From contig CADBFZ010000001.1 of assembly GCA_902794095.1 (NCBI GenBank), positions 171,959 through 235,958 on the forward strand: DNA of 64,000 bases. Direction: 5' to 3'. Positions 17,216 to 27,936 of the stretch are shown piece by piece (within the stretch, counting starts at the first letter, position 1; each line of letters opens with the position of its first letter). Below the pieces are notes generated by a model, which saw only the letters and a program-made list of their open reading frames with translations, was not told the DNA's origin and made no database searches. Position numbers and translations under genes: made by a program. The DNA comes from an uncultured Lachnospiraceae bacterium (lineage in GTDB: Bacteria > Bacillota > Clostridia > Lachnospirales > Lachnospiraceae).

Positions 17216-19408
17216 CTACATTACAGGTCTGTTCTGCCATCCGGTAGTATGCGGTATATCAGGCTCCGATCCGCCGTTAATATAATACATAAGTATATTA
17301 CGGATAACAGATTCGGATTCATCCGTAAGCTCAATCCTACACGTAAAATCTTTAGGGACATCGGTAACAAGGAGCGGTACGGAATTATAAATTATATTCA
17401 TGCAATGAAGGCAATCGCACTTAACGGGAAAGGCAATTCCTTTTCTGTCTATTATAGTCTCAAAACCCGTATTATGCGAACATGATTTAAGAGTCTTTCG
17501 AATACAGTTTGCGGTTATCATAAGAGGTGCTCTACCGTAAACAACCTTTTCCGAAACAGTCTCTGAAGATTTTGAAAGTTCTCCGCACTCAGGATTGGAA
17601 AGCTCCAAAGGGTAAGTATGATCCGAACAATATTCATCCAGAAAATCCGATGCTTTGGAGTTAAATGTATATAAATTGTAATCCGTGATGATCTGTGCAT
17701 CAGGGTATTTTCCCTTTATCACAGACAAATCTTCAAGATTTCTGATAAGAAATCCATTAACATTACCTGCTTCATACAGAGCACAGATCGAAGTGATGTC
17801 GTCACCCCTTCTTCTGATGTATGAAAGGGCTGCAAAAACAGGGATTTTTATGTCAAAAAGAGTACTAACAGCCTCGTTATTGTCTGTTAACAGGCTCTCA
17901 TCCGCATAAATCCTGCATGTTTTGGCAAGTTCTCCGTCATCATATAATTTGTGTATTATGTCTACCTGAGAAGCATTTGAAATCAATATGCTGTACATGC
18001 CGGGATTGGCGAGCATAGGAGCCTTCTTGTCCTCGCCGGTATTTTCAGGCTTTTTGCAAGGATAACTATCGTTATTTGCAGGATTTACCTTAAGGTTACA
18101 TGAAAGGTCCTCAAGACATGCTCTTCTCAGTTCATTTATACCCTTTAAAGAGTAAAAAACTCCTTCTTCAATATCTACTGTTATCAAATCATCTTCGGTT
18201 GAAAACACTGTATTTCCAAGCTTTTTAAGAGATTTGATAATATCTTCTCTTCCTATAGCTGTTCTCTGAGCCTGCTGAACAACTTCTCCCTCAGCATAAC
18301 CGTAAGCCGTCCTTCCGTCAGGCATCTCACAATATGCATTAAGAGTCGCATGCTGTCCTATTTTGAAGAAAGCACTGAAATTAACCTTGATCTGTTCAAG
18401 GCAATCGGGACCTTTAAATCTGTTATTGTCAGGTTTAGAAGTATCATCGGAATCGGATTTATAACCGTGGCTGGATACGGTAACCATATCCTTGCTGTTG
18501 TGACGGTCATAATATCCGTGTGAAAGATTTCCCCTCACATATAATCCGGAAAGAGTCTCAAGGTCCTTCTTATCGATCCTGTACTCTTTGCCCGACTCAA
18601 TAAGATCTAGATATTTTCTGTATATGGAGATTACTCCGTATACATACTCTGCCGGCTTCATTCTGCCTTCAACCTTAAGACTGCATACACCCGAGTTAAT
18701 AATCTCCGGAAGAATCTCAAGGGTGCACATATCCTTGAGGCTTAAAGGATAAAGTTCTTCACCCGACTTATCTCCCGCAAGTCTGTAAGGAAGTCTGCAG
18801 GGCTGGGCACATCTTCCACGGTTTCCGCTTCTTCCGCCAAGGATTGATGAAAACAGACACTGTCCGGAATATGAATAGCACATTGCACCGTGAATGAAGC
18901 ATTCAATCTCCATTCCGGTTTTGTCGTAAATATCCCTTATCTCTTCAAAAGAAATCTCTCTTGCGGGAACAACTCTGGAAAATCCGCGCTCCCTTAAAAG
19001 TTCTGCTGCATTAGGACCCGTAACGGACATCTGAGTACTTGCATGAATGGGAATGTCCGGTTTATTTTCCCTGAAAAAAGAAGCCACTCCAAGATCTTGT
19101 ATAATAAGGCCGTCGCTTACATCGCATACCCCGCTTTCTGCGAATTTATGTAAGTCATCTAGCTCTTTTTCTTTAACCAAAGTATTTACGGTAAGATAAA
19201 TCTTCTTGCCGTACATGTGAGCAATGTCAGCACATTCAAGAATTTCTTCATCAGTGAAATTACCTGCGTAGGCTCTTGCTCCGAACTTCTGAGCGGCCAT
19301 ATAAACAGCATCGGCACCTGCACTCAGGGCAGCATAAAAAGACTCCTTGCTGCCTGCCGGCGCAAGGAGCTCAGTCTTTTTATTGTATTTGATAAATTCA
19401 GTTGCCAT
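17216..19408 (-). CDS. Peptidase U32 family protein (PrtC/TrhP/RlhA-like)
   Basis: 730-residue U32 protein. The N-terminal TIM-barrel part has ELLAPAGSKESFYAALSAGADAVY, the STQMSVTGPNAAE strand and the U32 signature EIECFIHGAMCYSYSGQC. The iron-sulfur-type cysteines continue in NRGRCAQPCRLPYR, and a C-terminal extension (about residues 390-730) corresponds to the collagenase-like DUF3656 region. Members of this family act in tRNA or rRNA hydroxylation (TrhP, RlhA) rather than proteolysis; which reaction applies here is open. It lies three nt after zapA. Confidence 0.85.
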   Translation of the reverse strand: MATEFIKYNKKTELLAPAGSKESFYAALSAGADAVYMAAQKFGARAYAGNFTDEEILECADIAHMYGKKIYLTVNTLVKEKELDDLHKFAESGVCDVSDGLIIQDLGVASFFRENKPDIPIHASTQMSVTGPNAAELLRERGFSRVVPAREISFEEIRDIYDKTGMEIECFIHGAMCYSYSGQCLFSSILGGRSGNRGRCAQPCRLPYRLAGDKSGEELYPLSLKDMCTLEILPEIINSGVCSLKVEGRMKPAEYVYGVISIYRKYLDLIESGKEYRIDKKDLETLSGLYVRGNLSHGYYDRHNSKDMVTVSSHGYKSDSDDTSKPDNNRFKGPDCLEQIKVNFSAFFKIGQHATLNAYCEMPDGRTAYGYAEGEVVQQAQRTAIGREDIIKSLKKLGNTVFSTEDDLITVDIEEGVFYSLKGINELRRACLEDLSCNLKVNPANNDSYPCKKPENTGEDKKAPMLANPGMYSILISNASQVDIIHKLYDDGELAKTCRIYADESLLTDNNEAVSTLFDIKIPVFAALSYIRRRGDDITSICALYEAGNVNGFLIRNLEDLSVIKGKYPDAQIITDYNLYTFNSKASDFLDEYCSDHTYPLELSNPECGELSKSSETVSEKVVYGRAPLMITANCIRKTLKSCSHNTGFETIIDRKGIAFPVKCDCLHCMNIIYNSVPLLVTDVPKDFTCRIELTDESESVIRNILMYYINGGSEPDIPHTTGWQNRPVM

Positions 19409-19411
19409 ATC

Positions 19412-20155
19412 TCAATGTTTGACGGGAAAAGGTACTGTATCTTTATCCTTAACAAGTCTGGGTTGAGAATCCATACGTGCAGAACCGGGCTTAGTATCCT
19501 CTTGAGCTTCCTTTACGGGCTCAGGCTTTTCCTCAGCTTTGGGAGCCTCCTTAGCAGGTTCGGGCTTATCTTCTGCCTTAGGAGCTTCGGGCTTGGGAGC
19601 TTCCTTAACAGGCTCCGGCTTTTCATCAGCCTTGGGAGCTTCTTTTACAGGCTCAGGTTTGGGTTCGGACTTAGGCTCAGATTTAGCTTCAGATTTTTCG
19701 GACTTGGATTCGCTCTTTTCTTCCTTATCCTCTTTGTCAGCCTTTGAATTCTTATCTCTGGTCCTGAGCTTTGCATCAAGCTGGATAAGCTTCTTGGAGC
19801 TTTCAGCCATCTTATCCTGAAGAGTTCTAACCTGCTCATCAGCCTTATCAAGTCTGCTCTGAGTAGTTACAATATCGTGCTTGAGATTATAGATTTCTTT
19901 GTCCTTGTCTCTGATAAGCTGCTCGTTCTCGGCAAGCTTTTCATTGATTTTCATATAGTCGTCTGCAATATTAAGAGCGACAAGGAGCATCTGTGTTTCC
20001 TTGTTCTGTGATCTGAATGAAACAGCATTTCTGCACTCATCCATCTTCTTATTGATGTAATTTGCAACCTTCTGAGTGTACTCTGCAGTCTCATAACCGG
20101 TAAGGGTAAGTACCTTGCCAGCTATAATTACTTGAGTCTCATTCATGTCAGCCAT
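19412..20155 (-). CDS. zapA: Cell division protein ZapA with long low-complexity tail
   Basis: ZapA cross-links FtsZ filaments at the division ring. The first 95 residues are a standard ZapA domain (VIIAGKVLTLTGYETAEY, LLVALNIADDYMKINEKL) followed by a coiled coil to about residue 130. The remaining 115 residues are a repeat tail of K, E, P, A and S with units such as KPEPVKEAPKAEE, about twice the normal ZapA length. The tail is probably disordered. A strong GGAGG precedes the start. It sits between ruvB and the U32 gene. Confidence 0.85.
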   Translation of the reverse strand: MADMNETQVIIAGKVLTLTGYETAEYTQKVANYINKKMDECRNAVSFRSQNKETQMLLVALNIADDYMKINEKLAENEQLIRDKDKEIYNLKHDIVTTQSRLDKADEQVRTLQDKMAESSKKLIQLDAKLRTRDKNSKADKEDKEEKSESKSEKSEAKSEPKSEPKPEPVKEAPKADEKPEPVKEAPKPEAPKAEDKPEPAKEAPKAEEKPEPVKEAQEDTKPGSARMDSQPRLVKDKDTVPFPVKH

Positions 20156-20216
20156 AAGAAACCTCCGAAACTAAATATCACAGAAACAGTATATATAAAT
20201 CAAAACGATTTATCAA

Positions 20217-21215
20217 TCAGGTGAGCCACATATCAAGATGCTCCCTTGCAAGGTCGGTTATAACCCTTCCCTTGGGAGTTCTCATGATAAAACCATTCTT
20301 CAACAGGTAAGGCTCGTATACGTCTTCGATGGTTCCCGCGTCTTCACCTGTTGCGGCAGCCAGAGTATCAAGGCCTACGGGGCCTCCGTCAAACTTCTTT
20401 ATAATGGTTTCAAGGATCTTTCTGTCGGTGTTATCCAGACCAACCTTATCGATGGACATCATATCCATGGCTTCAACAGCTATGTCTCTTGTGATAACTC
20501 CGTCATATCTGACAAGCGCATAATCTCTTACACGCTTAAGCATTCTGTTAGCAATTCTGGGGGTTCCGCGGCTTCTTCTTGCAAGTTCAAGAGCTGCTTC
20601 TTTCTTGATCTCAACGTTTAACTTACCCGAAGAAAACATCAATACCTCGGCAAGTTCTTCCGGAGTATAGAATTCCATATGGAACTGCTCTCCGAATCTG
20701 TCTCTTAAAGGAGCTGTGAGCATATCCGCTCTTGTGGTTGCACCGATAAGGGTAAAGTGAGGAAGGGGAAGTCTTACGCTTCTTGCAGAGGATGAAGAAT
20801 CCTTGCCAATCATTACATCGATTGCAAAATCCTCCATGGCAGGATAAAGAACCTCTTCAACCTGACGATTAAGTCTGTGTATCTCATCGATAAAAAGCAT
20901 ATCGCGTTCCTGAAGAGAATTCAGGATTGCCGCCATCTCCGAAGGCTTCTCTATCGCAGGACCGGATGTAATCCTGATATGAGTTCCCATCTCGTTAGAA
21001 ATGATTCCTGCAAGAGTCGTCTTACCGAGTCCGGGAGGTCCGTATAACAGGATATGATCGAGGGCCTCGCCTCTGGCTTTGGCAGCCTCGATCTGGATGA
21101 TAAGTCTTTCTTTAATAGCTTCCTGTCCGATGTATTCTTTTAACCTGGTGGGTCTTAAAGAATGCTCTACAGGCTTATCTTCACTTGTAATATTTGTCTC
21201 TATACTTCTGGGCAT
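20217..21215 (-). CDS. ruvB: Holliday junction branch migration DNA helicase RuvB
   Basis: Hexameric AAA+ motor that drives branch migration with RuvA. 332 residues containing [19 protein letters not shown], Walker [12 protein letters not shown], Walker [10 protein letters not shown], sensor [18 protein letters not shown], arginine-finger region [14 protein letters not shown], and a C-terminal winged helix. It starts six nt after the ruvA stop, so the two are co-translated. ruvC is not adjacent. Confidence 0.97.
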   Translation of the reverse strand: MPRSIETNITSEDKPVEHSLRPTRLKEYIGQEAIKERLIIQIEAAKARGEALDHILLYGPPGLGKTTLAGIISNEMGTHIRITSGPAIEKPSEMAAILNSLQERDMLFIDEIHRLNRQVEEVLYPAMEDFAIDVMIGKDSSSSARSVRLPLPHFTLIGATTRADMLTAPLRDRFGEQFHMEFYTPEELAEVLMFSSGKLNVEIKKEAALELARRSRGTPRIANRMLKRVRDYALVRYDGVITRDIAVEAMDMMSIDKVGLDNTDRKILETIIKKFDGGPVGLDTLAAATGEDAGTIEDVYEPYLLKNGFIMRTPKGRVITDLAREHLDMWLT

Positions 21216-21221
21216 AAATAA

Positions 21222-21839
21222 TTATTTTCCGTAAAGAGTCTTAAGTGCAAGGGATAAAAGAGAACCCGAATCAAGAGTCTCATGTCCGTCCACGGCAAGG
21301 ATCGCCTTGGTACCTTCGGATTCCGAATAACCCAGGGAAACAAGAGCTGCAAGTGCATCGGACTCTTCTCTTCCCATATCGGGTTTCTGAGTAACCGTAG
21401 GAGTTCCCGCAAATTTCTTGGCAAGCGAATCATCGGACAGATCAACTTTACCTTTAAGCTCGATAATGATCTTGCCTGCGGTCTTGGCGGAGATTCCTTT
21501 AGCCTTGGAAAGTGCCTTTATATCATCGCTGATAACCGCATATCTGACGGAATCGGCATCCATTACGGATAAAAGAGAAAGAGCGCTCTTGGGACCGACA
21601 CCGGATACAGAAATAAGCTTCTTGAACATATCAAGCTCATCCCTGTCCGAAAAACCGTAAAGTTGAAAAGTGTCTTCGGCAACCTGAGTATAAGTATATA
21701 GTTTTACATGATCCCCGACCGATCCGATCTCGGATGAACATCTGGCGGTGATATTAACGTTGATACCAAGCCCGCCGATGTCGATCACACACATATCCGG
21801 ATCAAGAAGATCAAGGATTCCTTCTACAAATGCAAACAC
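21222..21839 (-). CDS. ruvA: Holliday junction branch migration protein RuvA
   Basis: Tetrameric DNA-binding partner of RuvB. 205 residues. The OB fold at the N-terminus (DMCVIDIGGLGINVNI), the helix-hairpin-helix segments (ISVSGVGPKSALSLLS; AKGISAKTAGKIIIELKGKV) and a RuvB-binding C-terminal domain (ALVSLGYSESEGTKAI) are present. The start codon is GTG with no strong ribosome site. It follows leuD by 19 nt. Confidence 0.95.
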   Translation of the reverse strand: MFAFVEGILDLLDPDMCVIDIGGLGINVNITARCSSEIGSVGDHVKLYTYTQVAEDTFQLYGFSDRDELDMFKKLISVSGVGPKSALSLLSVMDADSVRYAVISDDIKALSKAKGISAKTAGKIIIELKGKVDLSDDSLAKKFAGTPTVTQKPDMGREESDALAALVSLGYSESEGTKAILAVDGHETLDSGSLLSLALKTLYGK

Positions 21840-21858
21840 TTAAGACACCGCTTTCTTA

Positions 21859-22350
21859 TTACTTGCCTTCGTTGATGAAGTTAACAAGTCCGCCTGCAGC
21901 AATGAGCTTCTGCATGAACTCGGGGAATGCCTGTCCCTGATAGGAAGTTCCCTTGGTGATGTCGGTAATTATACCGGTATTGAAATCAATCTCTACTTCA
22001 TCACCGGCTTCGATGTTCTTGGATGCTTCGGGACACTCAATAATGGGAAGTCCGATATTGATTGCATTGCGGTAAAAGATTCTTGCGAAGGTCTCAGCGA
22101 TTACGCAGGACACACCGGAAGCTTTGATGGAAATAGGAGCATGTTCTCTTGAAGAACCGCATCCGAAATTCTTCGCAGCTACAATGATATCTCCCTTGTT
22201 AACCTTCTTGGTAAAGTCCTTATCGATATCTTCCATGCAATGAGTAGCAAGCTCTGCGGGATCGGAAGAATTAAGATATCTTGCGGGGATTATTACGTCG
22301 GTGTCTACATTATCACCGTATTTAAATACTCTGCCTTTAGCGTTATCCAT
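21859..22350 (-). CDS. leuD: 3-isopropylmalate dehydratase small subunit
   Basis: Small subunit of isopropylmalate isomerase (leucine biosynthesis) at 163 residues. It is the short archaeal/Clostridial form. [16 protein letters not shown] and [19 protein letters not shown] are the swivel-domain signatures. It follows leuC by 18 nt, and the two would form the heterodimer. Confidence 0.95.
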   Translation of the reverse strand: MDNAKGRVFKYGDNVDTDVIIPARYLNSSDPAELATHCMEDIDKDFTKKVNKGDIIVAAKNFGCGSSREHAPISIKASGVSCVIAETFARIFYRNAINIGLPIIECPEASKNIEAGDEVEIDFNTGIITDITKGTSYQGQAFPEFMQKLIAAGGLVNFINEGK

Positions 22351-22368
22351 TTTATATATCTCCTTAAA

Positions 22369-23637
22369 TTACAGATCTTCGGGGCAAGCGATGAAACCTT
22401 TGATAGCACTTGCTGCAGCTACAGCAGGGCTTGCAAGGTATACTTCGGAATCAACATGTCCCATACGGCCTACAAAGTTTCTGTTGGTCGTAGATACGCA
22501 TCTCTCACCTGCTGCCATAACGCCCATGTATCCGCCGAGGCAGGGACCGCAAGTAGGTGTTGAAACAACGCATCCTGATTCGATGAAGATCTTAAGAAGA
22601 CCTTCTTCAAGGCACTGCATATAAACAGCCTGAGTTGCGGGAAGTACGATTGCTCTCATTCCCTTGGCAATGTGTCTGCCCTTAAGGATCTCGGCTGCAA
22701 TTCTCATATCGGAGATACGTCCGTTTGTACATGATCCGATAACAACCTGGTCGATCTTAACATCGCCCTCTTTATGTACCTGATCAATGGTATGGGTATT
22801 CTCGGGAAGATGAGGGAATGAAATGGTGGGACGAAGCTCAGAAAGATCTATCTCGTAAACTTCATCGTACTCGGCATCCTCATCAGCTTCAAATACTTTG
22901 TAATCTCTCTTGGTATGCTCTTTGAGGTATTCAATAGTCTTATCATCAACAGGGAAAATTCCGTTCTTTCCGCCTGCTTCGATAGCCATGTTGGCAACGG
23001 TGAATCTGTCATCCATTGAAAGGGATGCAACGCCGGGGCCTACGAACTCCATTGACTTATAGAGAGCGCCGTCAACACCGATCATTCCGATGATGTGAAG
23101 GATGAGATCCTTACCACTGACGTCCTTAGAGAACTGTCCCTTAAGAACGAACTTGATTGCGGAAGGAACCTTGAACCAAGCCTTACCGGTAGCCATTCCG
23201 GCTGCCATGTCGGTTGATCCTACACCGGTTGAAAATGCACCGAGAGCACCGTATGTACAAGTATGGGAATCCGCACCGATGATAACATCTCCGGGAACGG
23301 TAAGACCTTTCTCGGGAAGAAGTGCATGCTCAATACCCATCTCGCCTACTTCGAAATAGTTGGTAATTTCGTTTCTGCGAGCGAACTCTCTGACACACTT
23401 ACAGTGTTCAGCTGACTTGATATCCTTGTTGGGTACAAAGTGATCGGGAACAAGTGCGATCTTGTCTTTGTTGAATACTCCGTCGACCTTCATCTTCTCG
23501 ATCTCGTGGATGGCAACGGGAGAAGTAATATCGTTACCAAGAACCAGATCAAGTTCTGCCATGATAAGATCCCCGGCTTTAACCGATTCCATTCCGGCAG
23601 CTCTTGCCAGGATCTTTTGAGTCATTGTCATTCCCAT
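22369..23637 (-). CDS. leuC: 3-isopropylmalate dehydratase large subunit
   Basis: Aconitase-superfamily enzyme converting 2- to 3-isopropylmalate. 422 residues, typical of the LeuC class paired with a short LeuD. [4Fe-4S] ligands are visible in VIGSCTNGR and [32 protein letters not shown] is the conserved substrate-binding region. AGAGG lies 8 nt before the ATG. It heads the leuC-leuD-ruvA-ruvB-zapA-U32-ftsW-pbp run; leuA and leuB are not in the window. Confidence 0.96.
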   Translation of the reverse strand: MGMTMTQKILARAAGMESVKAGDLIMAELDLVLGNDITSPVAIHEIEKMKVDGVFNKDKIALVPDHFVPNKDIKSAEHCKCVREFARRNEITNYFEVGEMGIEHALLPEKGLTVPGDVIIGADSHTCTYGALGAFSTGVGSTDMAAGMATGKAWFKVPSAIKFVLKGQFSKDVSGKDLILHIIGMIGVDGALYKSMEFVGPGVASLSMDDRFTVANMAIEAGGKNGIFPVDDKTIEYLKEHTKRDYKVFEADEDAEYDEVYEIDLSELRPTISFPHLPENTHTIDQVHKEGDVKIDQVVIGSCTNGRISDMRIAAEILKGRHIAKGMRAIVLPATQAVYMQCLEEGLLKIFIESGCVVSTPTCGPCLGGYMGVMAAGERCVSTTNRNFVGRMGHVDSEVYLASPAVAAASAIKGFIACPEDL

Positions 23638-23687
23638 CTGTAAATCCTCTTTCTTAAACCTTTAATTTGCTCAACATAAGCCTGTCT

Positions 23688-23696
23688 ATTATAGCA
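23688..23696 (-). promoter_or_regulatory. Extended -10 promoter of leuC
   Basis: Minus-strand TGCTATAAT is a perfect -10 with TGn extension about 50 nt before the leuC start. A loose TTGCTG lies at a non-ideal 20-bp spacing. Confidence 0.5.
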
Positions 23697-23750
23697 TCTT
23701 TTCGCGTATTAATCAGCAAATATACAAGATTTTGCATAATAATTCCAATC

Positions 23751-25691
23751 TTAGAAAATGTCCAAACGCTGATCTTCGGGAACATAATAAGGACTTGTTA
23801 CGTCGATGTCATAAGTTTCATAAAACTCATCAAATTGACCCAGGATAAGATTGATTCTGTCTTTTGCCATGAGATGAGTATCATTCAGAAAACTATCGGC
23901 ATCCTGTTCAAAATAGAACCCGCTCGTGGCCTTGGCATAAGTCCTGAAAAACAGGTCGTAATCTGCGTTTTCTTTTTCCGCAAGGATATTAAGACATACT
24001 CGAATTGCAAAGAGATCGGCATATGCTTCGTTTACAATCCGGCTTCCGTTTATGGTATTTCCGAAATAGGTCTCTCTTCCGTCAAAGAAATCTGAAATCA
24101 GACCAAGCTTCTCCTGATAAGCTTCCATGTCATCTTCGGAAACGATAGGCTCATATAAGCCATCCCACCTGTAAGATATGCCGTTCATATCACTGGAATG
24201 ACCGATCTCATGAGCAAGGGTCTCGCCGAAATATGCAAGTCTTTCCTCATCGGTTAAGGCGTCTGTAAACATGGGATCACAAAGCTCATAAGGAGTAATG
24301 ACAAGACAATTCATATATTTTATATAGAATGCGGAACCGGCCATCAGTTCATTGCCAAAAGGAGCCCTGGAATCCTGAACATAAAATGTCTGGATCCTCT
24401 CGAAATGCTTAGCATTCACTCTGAGGGCCAGAAGGTCGAATACAGGCTCTCCGGTCAGTTCATAATCGTTAAGAAGATTTCTGTGACCGTTTTGTCCTAT
24501 ATATTGACCCATTCTGGAAATCTTCTGTTTAGCCAGTTCTTTGGTCTCATCACTAAGCCAGTCGATGCCGTCGATAACCTTAACGGATGCGGTTTTAATA
24601 CCGAGAATATATGAATTGATCTCAGTCGTCGACATATCTGCGCCGTATCTTTTGATATACTCATCTGCGATCATATCCGGTGTATAACCGATAACCGAGC
24701 GCATAATGTTATATGAATAATCATAACCGCGATCGGTTTCATCAAAAGGTATTTCGTATGCGGTATAAGGAAGTATCCAGAAGGAAGATACAAGCAGATA
24801 ATCTTTAATAAGAGGTAAATTATCTGTTGTAAAAACATCATTTATAAAGTCATAAAAAGTTTCCTCTGCCATAAATCCATTTGCAGAACCCAATCCGTCA
24901 AGAGATCCGAGGATTTCTGTCATAGGTACGGAAATGTTCATTTCAGCGGTATTAACGTCATTATAGAAATATACAGTATCTGCCTGATTAAATATTTCAA
25001 GATAGCTTTCTATCCAATCGCATACTGTATAAGCATTCTCAAACATCTCAGATATACGATCATCATCATATCCCAGATCGTTTAAAGCTCTTCTGAGATT
25101 CAATTCCTTAGGATCATCCATTACGGATAATTGGAAATCAAGAAAACTTCTTTGAGACTGGGGAATGAACCAAGATACAAAAAACCCGGAGTCACTATGC
25201 CAGGGAGTAAACCTGAGAAGGAAGTTACAACAGCCATACTCTTCATTCGAGTACAGTTCATAGAGTTCGCCAAGACTTTTTACAGAATCAATTTTATCCG
25301 TATAAGCCTTTACAACTTCCAGCCCTACTTCAGGATCAGTTTCTTCAAGAAGCGAACGATATACGGCTATGGATTTATACAAACCGGATTCCGGATCCAT
25401 AGTGGAAAGATCAGCATTATCGTAAATATCCTTAATGCGTTCTAATGCCAGTTCGCCCGACTCCAGGAAATACGAATCAGAGACGCCTGAATCAGCCGCC
25501 ATCAATTCATCATACCAATCACCGTTGACTTCTGCGTCAAAGTCCCATATAGGCTCAGCATCCCAGCATATTACGGGATCATTGTTTCCGGAAGCATCAA
25601 CCGGCAGGTCGGGTGAAGGTTCGGGAGAACATGCAATAAGTGAAAATAGTAAAGAAGAAGTAAGAATAAGAGAACAAATCTTTTTAATCAT
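23751..25691 (-). CDS. M13 family zinc metallopeptidase lipoprotein
   Basis: Neprilysin/PepO-type endopeptidase of 646 residues with a bacterial lipoprotein signal (MIKKICSLILTSSLLFSLIAC; lipobox cysteine at position 21). The gluzincin motif HEIGH lies in ETLAHEIGHSSDMNG and the third zinc ligand in NEAYADLFAIRV. VNAYYWP-type substrate strand elements are only partly conserved. It acts outside the cell, anchored to the membrane, on small peptides. The chosen ATG has GGAG six bases upstream; a TTG four codons earlier is a less likely start. The start is only about 20 nt after the ilvC terminator. Confidence 0.87.
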   Translation of the reverse strand: MIKKICSLILTSSLLFSLIACSPEPSPDLPVDASGNNDPVICWDAEPIWDFDAEVNGDWYDELMAADSGVSDSYFLESGELALERIKDIYDNADLSTMDPESGLYKSIAVYRSLLEETDPEVGLEVVKAYTDKIDSVKSLGELYELYSNEEYGCCNFLLRFTPWHSDSGFFVSWFIPQSQRSFLDFQLSVMDDPKELNLRRALNDLGYDDDRISEMFENAYTVCDWIESYLEIFNQADTVYFYNDVNTAEMNISVPMTEILGSLDGLGSANGFMAEETFYDFINDVFTTDNLPLIKDYLLVSSFWILPYTAYEIPFDETDRGYDYSYNIMRSVIGYTPDMIADEYIKRYGADMSTTEINSYILGIKTASVKVIDGIDWLSDETKELAKQKISRMGQYIGQNGHRNLLNDYELTGEPVFDLLALRVNAKHFERIQTFYVQDSRAPFGNELMAGSAFYIKYMNCLVITPYELCDPMFTDALTDEERLAYFGETLAHEIGHSSDMNGISYRWDGLYEPIVSEDDMEAYQEKLGLISDFFDGRETYFGNTINGSRIVNEAYADLFAIRVCLNILAEKENADYDLFFRTYAKATSGFYFEQDADSFLNDTHLMAKDRINLILGQFDEFYETYDIDVTSPYYVPEDQRLDIF

Positions 25692-25699
25692 AGTGTACT

Positions 25700-25751
25700 C
25701 CAAATATAAAAATACCCCCGCTTTTGATTATATCAAAAAGCAGGGGTATTT
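25700..25751 (-). terminator. Terminator after ilvC
   Basis: Minus-strand AAATACCCC/GC pairs with GC/GGGGTATTT around an AT-rich loop and is followed by TTTTTATATTT. The T-tract runs into the ribosome site of the M13 peptidase gene. Confidence 0.75.
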
Positions 25752-25766
25752 AATATATTCTGCGGA

Positions 25767-27334
<1,568 letters not shown>

Positions 27335-27426
27335 AAATAATCACCTACTAATTAGTAAAACCGTAACTTCAAATACTTTACTGCTTTACTACGCTAATGT
27401 CAACTTCCTTATGTAACTATTTTTGC

Positions 27427-27930
27427 TTAATTCTGCTCATTTTCGGAGCATTTTGCAAGGGCGAGGGTTCCGGTACGTGCAACTTCCACGATGGAAATGC
27501 TGCGGAACATCTCTAATAAGAGTTTTATTTTCTCGGGAGATGCGCAGATCTGGATCATCATATAGTGAAGGCTCATATCCACAATCTCGGCCTTCATCAC
27601 TTCACAGATCTCCATGATCTCTGCACGGTTGTTCTTGTTATACTTGATCTTCATCAGCATAAGCTCTCTGGATACGCACTGGGATTCAGAGAATGTCTTA
27701 ACCTTGATGACATCAAGTTTCTTATTAAGCTGCTTTTCAATCTGCTCGAGAGTTCTCTCATCACCGCTTGATACGATGGTCATGGACGAAACGGTAGGAT
27801 CGTCTGTTTCACCCACTGCAAGAGAATCGATATTGAAGTTTCTACGGGAAAAGAGACCGCTTACCTTAGAGAGGACGCCGGCTCTGTTTTCAACATTTAC
27901 TGAATAGATTCTTTTATTCATGCTGTGCAC
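27427..27930 (-). CDS. ilvN: Acetolactate synthase small (regulatory) subunit, copy 2
   Basis: 167-residue paralogue of the following gene. The ACT motif VENRAGVLSKVSGLFSRRNFNIDSLAVG and the C-terminal RELMLMKIKYNKNNRAEIMEIC domain are intact. The two proteins are clearly homologous but far from identical, so this is an old duplication. It starts six nt after ilvB, so it may be the main partner of that large subunit. Confidence 0.93.
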   Translation of the reverse strand: MHSMNKRIYSVNVENRAGVLSKVSGLFSRRNFNIDSLAVGETDDPTVSSMTIVSSGDERTLEQIEKQLNKKLDVIKVKTFSESQCVSRELMLMKIKYNKNNRAEIMEICEVMKAEIVDMSLHYMMIQICASPEKIKLLLEMFRSISIVEVARTGTLALAKCSENEQN

Positions 27931-27936
27931 CTCTTA

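Noticed and set aside
19412..20155. Tail of ZapA as a frameshift fusion with another gene
   Set aside because: The repeat tail is in frame, has consistent codon use and ends in a normal stop four bases before the next gene.
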